Assembly (NCBI RefSeq): GCF_012030425.1
Contig: NZ_JAAUVN010000004.1
Location: 62,001-126,000 of the forward strand
DNA length: 64,000 nucleotides
Direction: 5' to 3'
From: Sphingobacterium sp. B16(2022)
GTDB taxonomy: Bacteria; Bacteroidota; Bacteroidia; Sphingobacteriales; Sphingobacteriaceae
The position numbers were made by a program, and so were the translations under genes. Each line of letters opens with the position of its first letter. Position 1 is the first letter of the stretch. The notes under the pieces are model-generated. The model did no database searches and was not told where the DNA came from. It saw only the letters and a list, made by a program, of their open reading frames with translations. This document shows, piece after piece, positions 25,585-34,128 of the stretch.

Positions 25585-26639
25585 TTTTCTAAAATATTAA
25601 TATAATCGTCAATGCCTTTCCTAATTTCATCCAAGAAAATAAACTCATCGGCCATATGCGATCGTCCGGAGAAGCCCGGTCCTAACTTCACAGAAGGTAT
25701 CCGCAACAATGCTTGATCACTCATTGTAGGAGAGCCATAAGTCTTTTTTCCAAGACTAACACCTGACAAAACAAGAGGATGATCTTCTGGAATAGAAGAT
25801 GAATTTAAACGTGTTGAACGAGCATGGACATCAGATTGTACATGTAGTTTTATTATTTCTAATGTTTCTTCATTACTGTATGCATCTGTTGTTCTAACAT
25901 CGACAACATAATCGCAAGTTGCGGGAACAACATTATGTTGAACACCACACTGAATCATCGTCACGGACATTTTAATGGGTCCTAATTTATTTGATTCACG
26001 CTCAAACTGGTAGGATCTAAACCATTCGATATCTGCTAATGCATTATATAAAGCATTTTCTCCCTCATCTCGTGCAGCATGGCCTGATATGCCATGAGCA
26101 GTGCAATCTAATACCATTAGGCCCTTTTCTGAGATCGCTAAATCCATTAAAGTTGGTTCTCCTACTATAGCAAAATCTAAAGTTCCTAAATCTGAAACAA
26201 TTGATTCAATTCCACATTTACCGGAGATTTCCTCTTCAGCAGTAGCTGCTAAACAAAAATTATATTTTAAATCTTTGTCTTCATAAAAATGTAGAAAAGT
26301 TGCAATCAAAGAAACCAAACATCCACCTGCATCATTACTTCCTAATCCATAAAGCTTTCCATCTACTATATCTGGAGAAAATGGATCTCTTGTATAACCA
26401 GTGTTTGGTTTTACAGTGTCATGATGTGAGTTCAACAGTATCGTAGGTTTATCGGTACTATACCATTTATTATAAACCCAAATATTATTTGCTTTTCTGT
26501 AGGGAACAATTCCTTTCGCAGTAAAGAATTGTGCTATTATCGTTGCAGTTTCTTCTTCCTCTCTACTAAAAGAAGGGGTACGTATTAAAGACTTTAATAA
26601 GGCTAAACTTTCTTCAAATAACTCAACTCGATTATTCAT
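25575..26639 (-). CDS. argE: M20 family N-acyl-ornithine / acyl-citrulline deacylase
   Basis: 354 residues, M20 metallopeptidase family. Metal-binding residues are visible in LLNSHHDTVKPN (His72/73, Asp74) and GSNDAGG (Asp103), with the catalytic Glu pair in AATAEEEISG (135-137) and the dimerisation domain in the middle. In this cluster it should remove the acyl group from N-acyl-citrulline (or N-acyl-ornithine) late in arginine synthesis. It overlaps proC by eight bases and is the last gene of the operon argD-argF'-argB-proC-argE. The acyl group is probably succinyl, by inference from argF'. Confidence 0.88.
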   Translation of the reverse strand: MNNRVELFEESLALLKSLIRTPSFSREEEETATIIAQFFTAKGIVPYRKANNIWVYNKWYSTDKPTILLNSHHDTVKPNTGYTRDPFSPDIVDGKLYGLGSNDAGGCLVSLIATFLHFYEDKDLKYNFCLAATAEEEISGKCGIESIVSDLGTLDFAIVGEPTLMDLAISEKGLMVLDCTAHGISGHAARDEGENALYNALADIEWFRSYQFERESNKLGPIKMSVTMIQCGVQHNVVPATCDYVVDVRTTDAYSNEETLEIIKLHVQSDVHARSTRLNSSSIPEDHPLVLSGVSLGKKTYGSPTMSDQALLRIPSVKLGPGFSGRSHMADEFIFLDEIRKGIDDYINILEKIV

Positions 26640-27435
26640 TGTAGAGGCCTCCAGCTTTTTGTGCAGACAATTTTATTCCTTTAATAAATGCGGAACTGAA
26701 ACCATGGTGTTCCATTTCATTAAGCCCTGCAATAGTACACCCCTTAGGCGAAGTCACCTTATCAATTTCACTTTCAGGATGTGATTGAGTTTGCAATAAT
26801 AAATCTGCGGCACCTTTTGCTGTCTGAACAGCCATTTTAAGAGCATCATGCGCATGAAAACCAATTTCTACTCCACCCTGTGAAGCTGCTCGTATAGCTC
26901 TCAAGAAAAAAGCAATACCACAAGCACATAATGCAGTAGCAGAAGTCATTAAATCTTCGTTAATAACTACAACTGCGCCCACCGTTTCAAACATAACTTC
27001 TACATCCTTCACAATATCTGAAGGTGCATTATCAGTTGCAATACATGTCATCGACTGACCAATTGCAATTGCTGTATTTGGCATTGCCCTTACGACCAAT
27101 GCATTTACACCAAGCACTTCTTTTATATCAACGCAACTTACCCCAGATACAACAGATACAAAAACCTGATTAGAACCTTGAACTATCGGAGCTATTTCTT
27201 CCAAAACTTTTCGTAATTGTTGAGGTAAAATTGCAAAGACAATAATATCGGCATCTCTAACTGCTTCGATATTACTATCTGTAACAACAAAACCATCTTC
27301 CCTTTCTTGATTTAAGGCTTTAATATTACGTCTTGTTAAAGTGATTTGATCCGCATTACAAAACTGATTTTTTACTAATCCTTTTGCAAGAGACAAACCA
27401 ATATTCCCCGTTCCGATAATGGTAATTCTTTTCAT
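26632..27435 (-). CDS. proC: Pyrroline-5-carboxylate reductase
   Basis: 267 residues. It reduces pyrroline-5-carboxylate to proline using NAD(P)H. The N-terminal Rossmann motif is IIGTGNIGLSLAKGL (about residues 5-19). The central FAILPQQL and VRAMPNTAIAIGQ are typical of ProC, and the C-terminal segment KVTSPKGCTIAGLNEME holds the substrate-binding loop (family form SPGGTT). It lies inside the arginine operon, 10 bases after argB and overlapping argE, so proline and arginine synthesis are expressed together. Confidence 0.93.
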   Translation of the reverse strand: MKRITIIGTGNIGLSLAKGLVKNQFCNADQITLTRRNIKALNQEREDGFVVTDSNIEAVRDADIIVFAILPQQLRKVLEEIAPIVQGSNQVFVSVVSGVSCVDIKEVLGVNALVVRAMPNTAIAIGQSMTCIATDNAPSDIVKDVEVMFETVGAVVVINEDLMTSATALCACGIAFFLRAIRAASQGGVEIGFHAHDALKMAVQTAKGAADLLLQTQSHPESEIDKVTSPKGCTIAGLNEMEHHGFSSAFIKGIKLSAQKAGGLYNE

Positions 27436-27445
27436 GATTAAAATT

Positions 27446-28243
27446 CTATTTTAAGGTCAAACAAGTGCCAAATTGGCCCTGTTGGAATAAGTGCAAATTA
27501 TTGGCATGACCAATATACACATTCCGAACACCTTTTTGTATAGCATCGAATGCATTTTGCAATTTTGGTACCATTCCATCATGAATAACACCGTCTTCCT
27601 TTAACTGTAAAAATTCGTCGGCACGGATTGAATTAATTACAGACTGTTCATCATTGATATCTTTAAGTACACCATTTTTTTCAAAACAATATACTAGAGA
27701 TGTATCATATAATGATGACAGCCCAACAGCTAAAGCTGATGCGATCGTATCTGCATTGGTATTTAAAAGTTGTCCTAAACCATTATGAGTTATTGCAGAA
27801 AATACAGGAACAAATCCCGCTTCCAAAAATTTCTTAATAGAAGCAGTATTGACAGAATCGTGCAAAATATCCCCGACAAAGCCGTAATCAATATCTTTAA
27901 CAGGTCGCTTTATTGCTTTAATTGTACCTCCATCCGCACCACTTAAACCAATAGCATCACATTGTAAAACTTGAAGCTTTGCAACAATATTTTTATTAGT
28001 TAAACCCGCATACACCATTGTAACAACCCGCAACATTGCTTCATCTGTAATTCTTCTGCCTTCCACCATCTTAGCTTCAATTCCCAAATCTGTTGCAATA
28101 CGTGTCGCAATCTTTCCTCCTCCATGCACTAAGATTTTTTTGCCAGGCAAAGCCGCAAATTTTTCCAAAAATGAGTCTAACAATACTTCATCATCGATAA
28201 TATTGCCACCAATTTTTATAATATTAAGGCCACTATTTGACAT
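27446..28243 (-). CDS. argB: N-acylglutamate kinase (ArgB)
   Basis: 265 residues from the ATG at 28243. An open frame extends to a TTG at 28264, but the ATG is preferred since family members start just before the first beta strand. It phosphorylates N-acylglutamate. The IIKIGGNIID strand binds phosphate, KILVHGGGK is the second glycine-rich loop, GRRITDEAML binds substrate, and LLNTNADTIA contributes the catalytic Asp region. The acyl group may be succinyl in this pathway. It lies 39 bases after argF'. Confidence 0.93.
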   Translation of the reverse strand: MSNSGLNIIKIGGNIIDDEVLLDSFLEKFAALPGKKILVHGGGKIATRIATDLGIEAKMVEGRRITDEAMLRVVTMVYAGLTNKNIVAKLQVLQCDAIGLSGADGGTIKAIKRPVKDIDYGFVGDILHDSVNTASIKKFLEAGFVPVFSAITHNGLGQLLNTNADTIASALAVGLSSLYDTSLVYCFEKNGVLKDINDEQSVINSIRADEFLQLKEDGVIHDGMVPKLQNAFDAIQKGVRNVYIGHANNLHLFQQGQFGTCLTLK

Positions 28244-28282
28244 CTTTCTCTCTAAATCTTCCAAAATAATTTATTTACAGAC

Positions 28283-29254
28283 CTATTTATTTTTTTCTAA
28301 GCTTTCAAGCATACGTTTTAAAACAACCTGTGCAGCCCATACACGATTACCAGCTTCCTTAATGACCAAAGAATTAGGCCCATCAAGTACCTCTGCGGAT
28401 AATTCTAAATCACGTCTTACTGGTAAGCAATGCATAACCTTTGCGTCATTTGTTAACGCTAATTTCTCATTATCAATTAACCAATTTTCAATAACTGGAT
28501 ATACTTCACCATATTCCTCATAAGAAGACCAATTCTTAACATAAACAAAATCTGCATTTTTGAGACTCTGATCTAGATCATTTGAAATCTTCGCACCCTC
28601 AGTAAACTCTTCAGACAATTGATATCCCTCTGGATGTGCTATAGTGAAATCGACCAAGCCTTCAACCTGCGCTTGACACATCCACTCTGAAAAAGAATTT
28701 GGTACCGCTTGTGGCAAAGCTTTTACATGTGGTGCCCACGCTAAAACAACCTTTGGTTTTTCTGTGACTTTATATTCACTTATTGTTATAATATCAGTTA
28801 AACTCTGTAAAGGATGGCGGGTTGCACTTTCCAAAGACACAACTGGAACACCACAATATTCGATAAACTTATTAAATAAATCTTCAGAGTAATCCTCATC
28901 CCTATTTTTCAATTTAGGAAAAGAACGTAAGCCCAAAATATCACAATACTCACCCATTACCGCTGCGGCCTCACGGATATGTTCAACAGTAGTTCCGTTC
29001 ATTACGACACCATCTTGAGTCTCCAATGCCCATCCATCTTTATCCATATTCATAACCATGACATTCATTCCTAAATTCATAGCTGCTTTTTGAGTACTTA
29101 AACGTGTGCGCAAACTTGGGTTTAAAAATACCAGACCCAATGTTTTGTATTTGCCCAAACTTTCCAAAGTGTTAGGGTTAGCTTTCAACTCCATTGCTTC
29201 TTTAACTATTTCAGAAACACTAGCAACATCTTTAACTGAAAAAAACTTTTTCAT
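28283..29254 (-). CDS. argF': N-acyl-ornithine transcarbamylase, predicted N-succinylornithine type
   Basis: 323 residues. It transfers carbamoyl from carbamoyl phosphate to N-acyl-ornithine. The carbamoyl-phosphate motif is LNPSLRTRLST (residues 44-54, the variant of STRT), with HPLQSLTD and the catalytic MHCLPVRR. It has the WAPHVKALPQAVPNS segment of the acyl-ornithine group rather than true ornithine transcarbamylases. At the specificity position (Pro90 in the Bacteroides fragilis succinyl enzyme, Glu92 in the Xanthomonas acetyl enzyme) it has Val90. Published mutants at that site (Glu to Val, Pro, Ser, Ala) favour succinylornithine, so the succinyl substrate is predicted. Confidence 0.9.
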   Translation of the reverse strand: MKKFFSVKDVASVSEIVKEAMELKANPNTLESLGKYKTLGLVFLNPSLRTRLSTQKAAMNLGMNVMVMNMDKDGWALETQDGVVMNGTTVEHIREAAAVMGEYCDILGLRSFPKLKNRDEDYSEDLFNKFIEYCGVPVVSLESATRHPLQSLTDIITISEYKVTEKPKVVLAWAPHVKALPQAVPNSFSEWMCQAQVEGLVDFTIAHPEGYQLSEEFTEGAKISNDLDQSLKNADFVYVKNWSSYEEYGEVYPVIENWLIDNEKLALTNDAKVMHCLPVRRDLELSAEVLDGPNSLVIKEAGNRVWAAQVVLKRMLESLEKNK

Positions 29255-29275
29255 ATATTTATCTTATTCAAAAAA

Positions 29276-30409
29276 CTAACCTTCCAAAATTTCTGTAAAA
29301 GCCGTTAAAAATTGATCGGCCATTTCTTTTGTTGTATTTAATGCGGGCAATAAGCGTATTACAGTAGGCTTTGCTTCACCTGTAAATATTCTATGCTTTT
29401 CCAACAGATCTTTCCTTACATGCGCTAATTCACTAGGTAAATCAATACCTATCATCAGTCCTCTTCCTCTTACTTCAGAAATTTGATCAAACTTGCGTAA
29501 TTCTTCAATTAAATAAGATCCAACAGTCGCTGCATTTTGAATTAAACTATCCTGTTGAATAACTTCTAAGACAGCAACAGCGGCTGCACAAGCCAAATGA
29601 TTTCCCCCAAAAGTAGTTCCCAGCATACCGTATGATGCCACAAATTTTGGAGCGATGCTAATTGCACCGATAGGAAAACCATTACCCATACCTTTTGCCA
29701 TAGTATAAATATCAGCTTCTATCCCAGAATAATCATGAGAATAAAACAAACCAGAACGGCCATAACCACACTGTACTGAATCAGCGATAAATACAGAAGC
29801 ATATTGATCGCAGAGTGTGCGTATCAGACGAAGAAATGAAACAGACGCTTCCCTTATGCCACCAACACCCTGTATACCTTCAATAATCACCGATGAAATT
29901 TCCTCGCCATAATTTTTGAAAGCATTAGATATAGCATCTTCATCATTAAAAGGTAAGAAAATGACGTTATCAGTCTCATTGACAGGAGCAATAATATTTG
30001 GATTATCAGTACAAGCTACTGCCAAAGATGTACGACCGTGAAATGCCTTTGAAAAAGCAATCACTTTTTTTCTTGAATTATAAAAAGAAGCCAACTTTAA
30101 CGCATTTTCATTTGCCTCTGCACCTGAATTACATAAAAACAAATGATAATCCTCTTTCCCAGAAACTTTACCTAATAATTGAGCTAATTCACGCTGAATA
30201 GGAATCTCCACAGAATTCGAATAAAATCCAATTTGATTTAATTGTTCTGTGATACGTTGAACATAATGTGGATGCGTATGACCAATTGAAATCACAGCAT
30301 GACCACCATATAAATCCAAGTAAGGATTTTCTTCGGCATCCCACACCGTTGAGCCCTGTGCTCTTACAATATTGATTGGATTAATGGGATAAACGTTAAA
30401 TAAGTCCAT
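29276..30409 (-). CDS. argD: N-acyl-ornithine aminotransferase (class III PLP enzyme)
   Basis: 377 residues from the ATG at 30409. The open frame continues to 30691 but enters the rplQ terminator and coding region, so the longer form is not real. A PLP-dependent transaminase converting N-acylglutamate semialdehyde to N-acyl-ornithine. It shows YLDLYGGHAVISIGHTHP, the phosphate-binding SGAEANENALK, FHGRTS, IADSVQCGYGRSG and the PLP lysine in TMAKGMGNGFPIGA. It is the first gene of the operon, 21 bases before argF', with a TATATTTG box upstream. Confidence 0.93.
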   Translation of the reverse strand: MDLFNVYPINPINIVRAQGSTVWDAEENPYLDLYGGHAVISIGHTHPHYVQRITEQLNQIGFYSNSVEIPIQRELAQLLGKVSGKEDYHLFLCNSGAEANENALKLASFYNSRKKVIAFSKAFHGRTSLAVACTDNPNIIAPVNETDNVIFLPFNDEDAISNAFKNYGEEISSVIIEGIQGVGGIREASVSFLRLIRTLCDQYASVFIADSVQCGYGRSGLFYSHDYSGIEADIYTMAKGMGNGFPIGAISIAPKFVASYGMLGTTFGGNHLACAAAVAVLEVIQQDSLIQNAATVGSYLIEELRKFDQISEVRGRGLMIGIDLPSELAHVRKDLLEKHRIFTGEAKPTVIRLLPALNTTKEMADQFLTAFTEILEG

Positions 30410-30458
30410 TGATAATGAATAAATAATTAAATGAGAAACATAAGTCCGATATGCATTG

Positions 30459-30466
30459 CAAATATA
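30459..30466 (-). promoter_or_regulatory. Putative -7 box of the arg operon promoter (TATATTTG)
   Basis: TATATTTG on the minus strand matches TANNTTTG and lies about 50 bases before the argD ATG, just after the ribosomal operon terminator. No clear -33 TTTG is seen, which may mean activator dependence. Confidence 0.5.
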
Positions 30467-30494
30467 GCTAAGTCTTCCTAAAAATCCGTTAAAA

Positions 30495-30527
30495 ATAAAA
30501 AAGCCTATCATTTTCATGATAGGCTTT
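30495..30527 (-). terminator. Terminator of the ribosomal superoperon
   Basis: A perfect 12-bp stem AAAGCCTATCAT / ATGATAGGCTTT with a GAAA loop on the minus strand is followed by TTTTTTATTTTT. It lies just after the rplQ stop. Confidence 0.9.
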
Positions 30528-30548
30528 ATATCTAAAAAAATTAAAGAA

Positions 30549-31046
30549 CTAGTCTTTGTTTTCTTCTTCTGTAGACGCAGTAACATCCGTTTCAGCTGGA
30601 GCTTCTTCAGTTGTATCAGCTTTCTTCTTAGAAGTACCACGACGACGAGTTGCTTTTTTCTCAGTAGCAGCTTTAGCACCGTAAATTTCATTATAGTCTA
30701 CCAATTCGATAAATGCCATTTCAGCGTTATCACCTAAACGATTTTCCATTTTGATAATACGTGTATAACCACCTGGACGATTAGCTACTTTTTCCGAAAT
30801 TTCACGGAACAAGATAGTAACAGCCTCTTTATCTTTTAAGTAAGCGAAAACAGTACGACGAGAGTGAGTCGTATCGTTTTTAGATTTAGTAATCAAAGGC
30901 TCAACATATTTACGTAACGCTTTAGCTTTTGCTAAAGTTGTTGTAATACGTTTATGTTTTACTAATGACGTTGCCATGTTAGCTAACATTGCCTTTCTAT
31001 GGCTGTCAGTACGACCTAAGTGATTTACTTTTTTTCCGTGTCTCAT
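30549..31046 (-). CDS. rplQ: Ribosomal protein L17 (bL17) with long acidic tail
   Basis: 165 residues against 127 in E. coli. The conserved domain occupies about residues 1-116 ([12 protein letters not shown] start, [19 protein letters not shown] region). It is followed by a tail of about 45 residues rich in Lys/Arg then Glu/Thr/Ala, ending EENKD, which is common in Bacteroidota L17. It surrounds the 50S exit-tunnel side. It is the last gene of the ribosomal superoperon, after rpoA, and a strong terminator follows. Confidence 0.95.
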   Translation of the reverse strand: MRHGKKVNHLGRTDSHRKAMLANMATSLVKHKRITTTLAKAKALRKYVEPLITKSKNDTTHSRRTVFAYLKDKEAVTILFREISEKVANRPGGYTRIIKMENRLGDNAEMAFIELVDYNEIYGAKAATEKKATRRRGTSKKKADTTEEAPAETDVTASTEEENKD

Positions 31047-31064
31047 TTTTAATTTAATTTTAAT

Positions 31065-31099
31065 GTATATACCGTCTCTTCACAGAGGGAATTATATAC
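31065..31099 (-). other. Stem-loop between rpoA and rplQ
   Basis: Outer stem GTATATA / TATATAC and inner stem CTCT / AGAG around a TCAC loop fill the 71-base gap. There is no T-run, so it may be a processing or stability element. Confidence 0.5.
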
Positions 31100-31117
31100 A
31101 AGCCGCTTATTAATATA

Positions 31118-32110
31118 TTAATCTTCGTCTAACTTATATTTAGACAAGTTCATTCCAAATGATAAACCTTTCGATTTAACCAATTCTTGGATTTCGCTTA
31201 ATGATTTTTTACCGAAGTTTCTGAATTTCAACATATCTGCTACGTCATAAGTAACTAATTCAGATAGTGAGCGAATATCAGCAGCTTTCAAACAGTTCAA
31301 TGCGCGAACTGATAGATCTAAGTCAACTAATTCCATTTTCAAAATTTTACGCATATGTAAAATTTCTTCATCAACAACTTTAGTTTCCTCTTTAGTCTGA
31401 GACTCAAGAAGCATATTCTCATCAGAGAATAAGATAAAGTGTTGAATTAAGATTTTAGCAGCTTCTTTTAAAGCTTCTTCTGGATGAATCGAACCATCTG
31501 TAGAAATATCTAACAACAATTTCTCGTAGTCAGTTTTTTGTTCTACACGGTAGTTCTCAATGGTAAATTTAACATTCTTAATCGGAGTAAAGATCGAATC
31601 AATCGCGATTAATCCTACAGGACCATCAACGACTTTATTCTCATCAGCATTTACATAACCACGACCTTTAGCTACGCTCAATTCTACTTCAATTGTAACC
31701 GAGCTATCCATGTTACAGATAACCAAATCAGGATTTAATACTGTAAAGTTGTTTGAGAATTTTGTGATATCACCAGCTGAGAATTGCTCTTGACCATTGA
31801 TTACTACAAATATCTTTTCGCTATCACCTTGATCACCAGTTTTTTGAAAACGTACTTGTTTCAAATTCAAAATGATCTCCGTAACGTCTTCAACTACACC
31901 TTTGATAGTTGAAAATTCGTGCGAAACGCCTGAAAACCTTATCGACGTAATTGCATATCCTTCTAATGAGGACAATAAAATACGGCGCAAAGCATTACCA
32001 ATGGTTACACCAAAACCAGGCTCCAATGGACGAAATTCGAACGTACCATCAAAATCTGTAGATTTTTGCATGATAACTTTATCCGGTCTTTGAAATGCTA
32101 AAATTGCCAT
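31118..32110 (-). CDS. rpoA: RNA polymerase alpha subunit
   Basis: 330 residues, the usual length. The N-terminal dimerisation domain has [20 protein letters not shown] at residues 26-45 and the assembly segment around [17 protein letters not shown]. The C-terminal domain has [20 protein letters not shown] and the helix-hairpin-helix [20 protein letters not shown], which contacts promoter UP elements and activators. It lies between rpsD and rplQ as in most bacterial alpha operons. Confidence 0.97.
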   Translation of the reverse strand: MAILAFQRPDKVIMQKSTDFDGTFEFRPLEPGFGVTIGNALRRILLSSLEGYAITSIRFSGVSHEFSTIKGVVEDVTEIILNLKQVRFQKTGDQGDSEKIFVVINGQEQFSAGDITKFSNNFTVLNPDLVICNMDSSVTIEVELSVAKGRGYVNADENKVVDGPVGLIAIDSIFTPIKNVKFTIENYRVEQKTDYEKLLLDISTDGSIHPEEALKEAAKILIQHFILFSDENMLLESQTKEETKVVDEEILHMRKILKMELVDLDLSVRALNCLKAADIRSLSELVTYDVADMLKFRNFGKKSLSEIQELVKSKGLSFGMNLSKYKLDED

Positions 32111-32201
32111 TTATTTCTTTTTAAAGTTTTTGTAATAATACTTGCAATACAATAGAATATGCATAATCCATAATGGACTATGCATATTGCTACTTTATTT
32201 A

Positions 32202-32810
32202 TTATTTAGAGTATAACTCTACGATTAAGTTCTCTTTGATATTCTCAGGAATGTCAGATCTCTCAGGGAAACTTAAAAAAGTACCTGTAAGTTCTTTTGC
32301 ATTCCACTCCAACCATGAGTATTTGTTGATAATTCTACCAGCAACTGAATCAGTGATTGTTTCAAGAGTTTGAGAACGCTCACGAACAGCGATTACATCA
32401 CCTGGACGTAAGCTATATGATGGAATGTTAACTAATTCTCCGTTAACAGTAATGTGTTTGTGCGATACTAACTGACGTGCAGCAGAACGAGTAGGGGCAA
32501 TACCTAAACGGTACACCGTGTTATCTAAACGAGCTTCTAATAATTTCAAGAAGATCTCCCCTGTAATACCTTGTTTTGAGGCAGCTTTAACAAACAAATT
32601 AGCGAATTGACGCTCTAACACCCCGTAAGTGTATTTTGCTTTTTGCTTTTCTAACAACTGAATAGCGTATTCAGATTGTTTACCTCTGCGTTTAGATGCT
32701 CCATGTTGTCCAGGAGGATAATTCTTTTTTTCTAACGCTTTATCTGGGCCGAAAATCGGCTCTCTAAATTTACGGGCAATTTTGGACTTAGGTCCTGTAT
32801 ATCTAGCCAT
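32202..32810 (-). CDS. rpsD: Ribosomal protein S4 (uS4)
   Basis: 202 residues. A primary 16S rRNA-binding protein of the 30S body, also implicated in fidelity and in translational control of the alpha operon in E. coli. [15 protein letters not shown] begins the N-terminal domain, which lacks the CxxC zinc cluster. The S4 RNA-binding domain has [20 protein letters not shown] and [19 protein letters not shown]. It lies 58 bases after rpsK and 91 before rpoA. Confidence 0.97.
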   Translation of the reverse strand: MARYTGPKSKIARKFREPIFGPDKALEKKNYPPGQHGASKRRGKQSEYAIQLLEKQKAKYTYGVLERQFANLFVKAASKQGITGEIFLKLLEARLDNTVYRLGIAPTRSAARQLVSHKHITVNGELVNIPSYSLRPGDVIAVRERSQTLETITDSVAGRIINKYSWLEWNAKELTGTFLSFPERSDIPENIKENLIVELYSK

Positions 32811-32868
32811 TTTTTTTCTCTTAAAGTATCTATTAGCCTTTAGCTAATGAATCTTATCTTTAACCTAA

Positions 32869-33258
32869 TTAAACTCTTCTACGTTTTGGAGGACGACAAC
32901 CGTTGTGAGGAAGTGGTGTGATATCTTTGATAGTAGTCACATCGATTCCAACAGTTTGTAATGTTCTGATAGCCGACTCACGTCCAGCACCAGGTCCTTT
33001 TACGAATACTTCTACTTTGCGTAGACCTAAATCGTATGCAACTTTTCCACAGTCATTTGCTGCTTGTCCTGCCGCGTACGGTGTATTCTTTTTAGACCCT
33101 CTAAAACCCATTTTCCCAGCACTTGACCAAGAAATAGTTTGACCTTGATTATTAGTCAAAGTTACAATGATATTATTAAACGTAGCATTGATGTGTGCTT
33201 GACCAACAGGCTCAATAACAACAATACGTTTTTTTGCAGCTTTTTTAGTTTTAGCCAT
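32869..33258 (-). CDS. rpsK: Ribosomal protein S11 (uS11)
   Basis: 129 residues, same length as in E. coli. It sits on the 30S platform near the mRNA exit and pairs with S18. The family signature [18 protein letters not shown] and the C-terminal [12 protein letters not shown] are complete. It lies 10 bases after rpsM. Confidence 0.97.
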   Translation of the reverse strand: MAKTKKAAKKRIVVIEPVGQAHINATFNNIIVTLTNNQGQTISWSSAGKMGFRGSKKNTPYAAGQAANDCGKVAYDLGLRKVEVFVKGPGAGRESAIRTLQTVGIDVTTIKDITPLPHNGCRPPKRRRV

Positions 33259-33268
33259 TTCTTAATTT

Positions 33269-33646
33269 TTATTTAGTAGCCTTTTTCTTGTTTGCAACTG
33301 TCTTACGTTTACCCTTACGAGTACGAGAGTTGTTTTTAGTGCGTTGACCACGAACTGGTAAATGCTTACGGTGACGTAATCCACGGTAACAACCGATATC
33401 CATTAAACGTTTAATGTTTAATTGAATTTCAGAACGTAAAGCACCTTCCACTTTAATCTCATCAGAAATCAAAGTACGAATTGCTGCTAACTGATCATCA
33501 TTCCAATCTTGAACTTTAATGTCATGACTGATTTCCGCCTTATCTAAGATAAGCTCTGCTGTTGTACGACCGATACCAAAAATGTAGGTAAGGCCGATAA
33601 CACCCCTTTTGTTTTTAGGTAAGTCAATACCTGCTATCCTTGCCAT
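33269..33646 (-). CDS. rpsM: Ribosomal protein S13 (uS13)
   Basis: 125 residues (118 in E. coli). It contacts the 50S subunit in intersubunit bridges at the 30S head. It has [20 protein letters not shown], the helix-hairpin-helix [14 protein letters not shown] and the tRNA-facing tail [16 protein letters not shown]. It follows rpmJ by 27 bases and precedes rpsK. Confidence 0.97.
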   Translation of the reverse strand: MARIAGIDLPKNKRGVIGLTYIFGIGRTTAELILDKAEISHDIKVQDWNDDQLAAIRTLISDEIKVEGALRSEIQLNIKRLMDIGCYRGLRHRKHLPVRGQRTKNNSRTRKGKRKTVANKKKATK

Positions 33647-33673
33647 ATATGTTTAGCGATTATTTTTAAATAA

Positions 33674-33790
33674 TTAACCCTGACGTTGTTTGTACTTAGG
33701 GTTCTTTTTGTTGATTACAAAAACTTTTCCTTTGCGACGAATGATCTTACAATCAGCGCTACGTTTTTTTATTGATGCTCTTACTTTCAT
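33674..33790 (-). CDS. rpmJ: Ribosomal protein L36 (bL36), zinc-free form
   Basis: 38 codons: begins [20 protein letters not shown] and ends NPKYKQRQG. It binds 23S rRNA near the L7/L12 side of the 50S subunit. The canonical zinc ligands (Cys11, Cys14, Cys27, His32) are Ser, Cys, Asn and Tyr here, so zinc cannot be bound in the usual way. This zinc-independent version is common in Bacteroidota. It lies between infA and rpsM, the conserved position. Confidence 0.95.
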   Translation of the reverse strand: MKVRASIKKRSADCKIIRRKGKVFVINKKNPKYKQRQG

Positions 33791-33835
33791 GATTTTAATA
33801 TTTTCAAAAGCTTGCACTATCAGACTACCAATCCG

Positions 33836-34054
33836 TTATTTATAACGGTATGTGATACGTCCTTTAGTCAAATCATAAGGAGACATTTCTAATTTAACTT
33901 TATCCCCAGGCAAAATTTTGATATAGTGCATACGCATTTTACCAGAAATATGAGCAATGATTTCATGCCCATTTTCCAATTCCACCCTAAACATAGCATT
34001 AGAAAGTGCCTCTCTAATTATTCCATCTTGTTCAATTGAGGCTTGTTTAGCCAT
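33836..34054 (-). CDS. infA: Translation initiation factor IF-1
   Basis: 72 residues, a single OB-fold. It binds the 30S A site during initiation. The family pattern is complete ([60 protein letters not shown], ending RITYRYK). A promoter-like element lies in the 74-base gap to map, so IF-1 and the genes after it may also be transcribed separately from the upstream ribosomal genes. Confidence 0.97.
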   Translation of the reverse strand: MAKQASIEQDGIIREALSNAMFRVELENGHEIIAHISGKMRMHYIKILPGDKVKLEMSPYDLTKGRITYRYK

Positions 34055-34099
34055 ATATTCTTGATTATTATTTTGTTAAATAGCCTGCAAACAGGAGTG

Positions 34100-34128
34100 C
34101 AAAGATATATAAAATAATTGAAAATCAA
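34100..34128 (-). promoter_or_regulatory. Putative internal promoter before infA (TTG-N18-TATCTTTG)
   Basis: On the minus strand GTTG is followed by 18 bases and TATCTTTG, a full match to the Bacteroidota pattern. The predicted start lies near 34093, about 40 bases before the infA ATG and just after the map stop. Confidence 0.6.

Noticed and set aside
28244-28264. TTG start giving ArgB seven more residues
   Set aside because: An ATG at 28243 is available and fits family length.
29276-30691. A 471-residue open frame for argD starting at 30691
   Set aside because: The first 94 codons cross the rplQ terminator and are antisense-frame or same-strand overlap with rplQ; homologues start at the ATG at 30409.
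30516-30737. Plus-strand open frame with Cys/Phe/Ser runs over rplQ
   Set aside because: Antisense of the low-complexity L17 tail.
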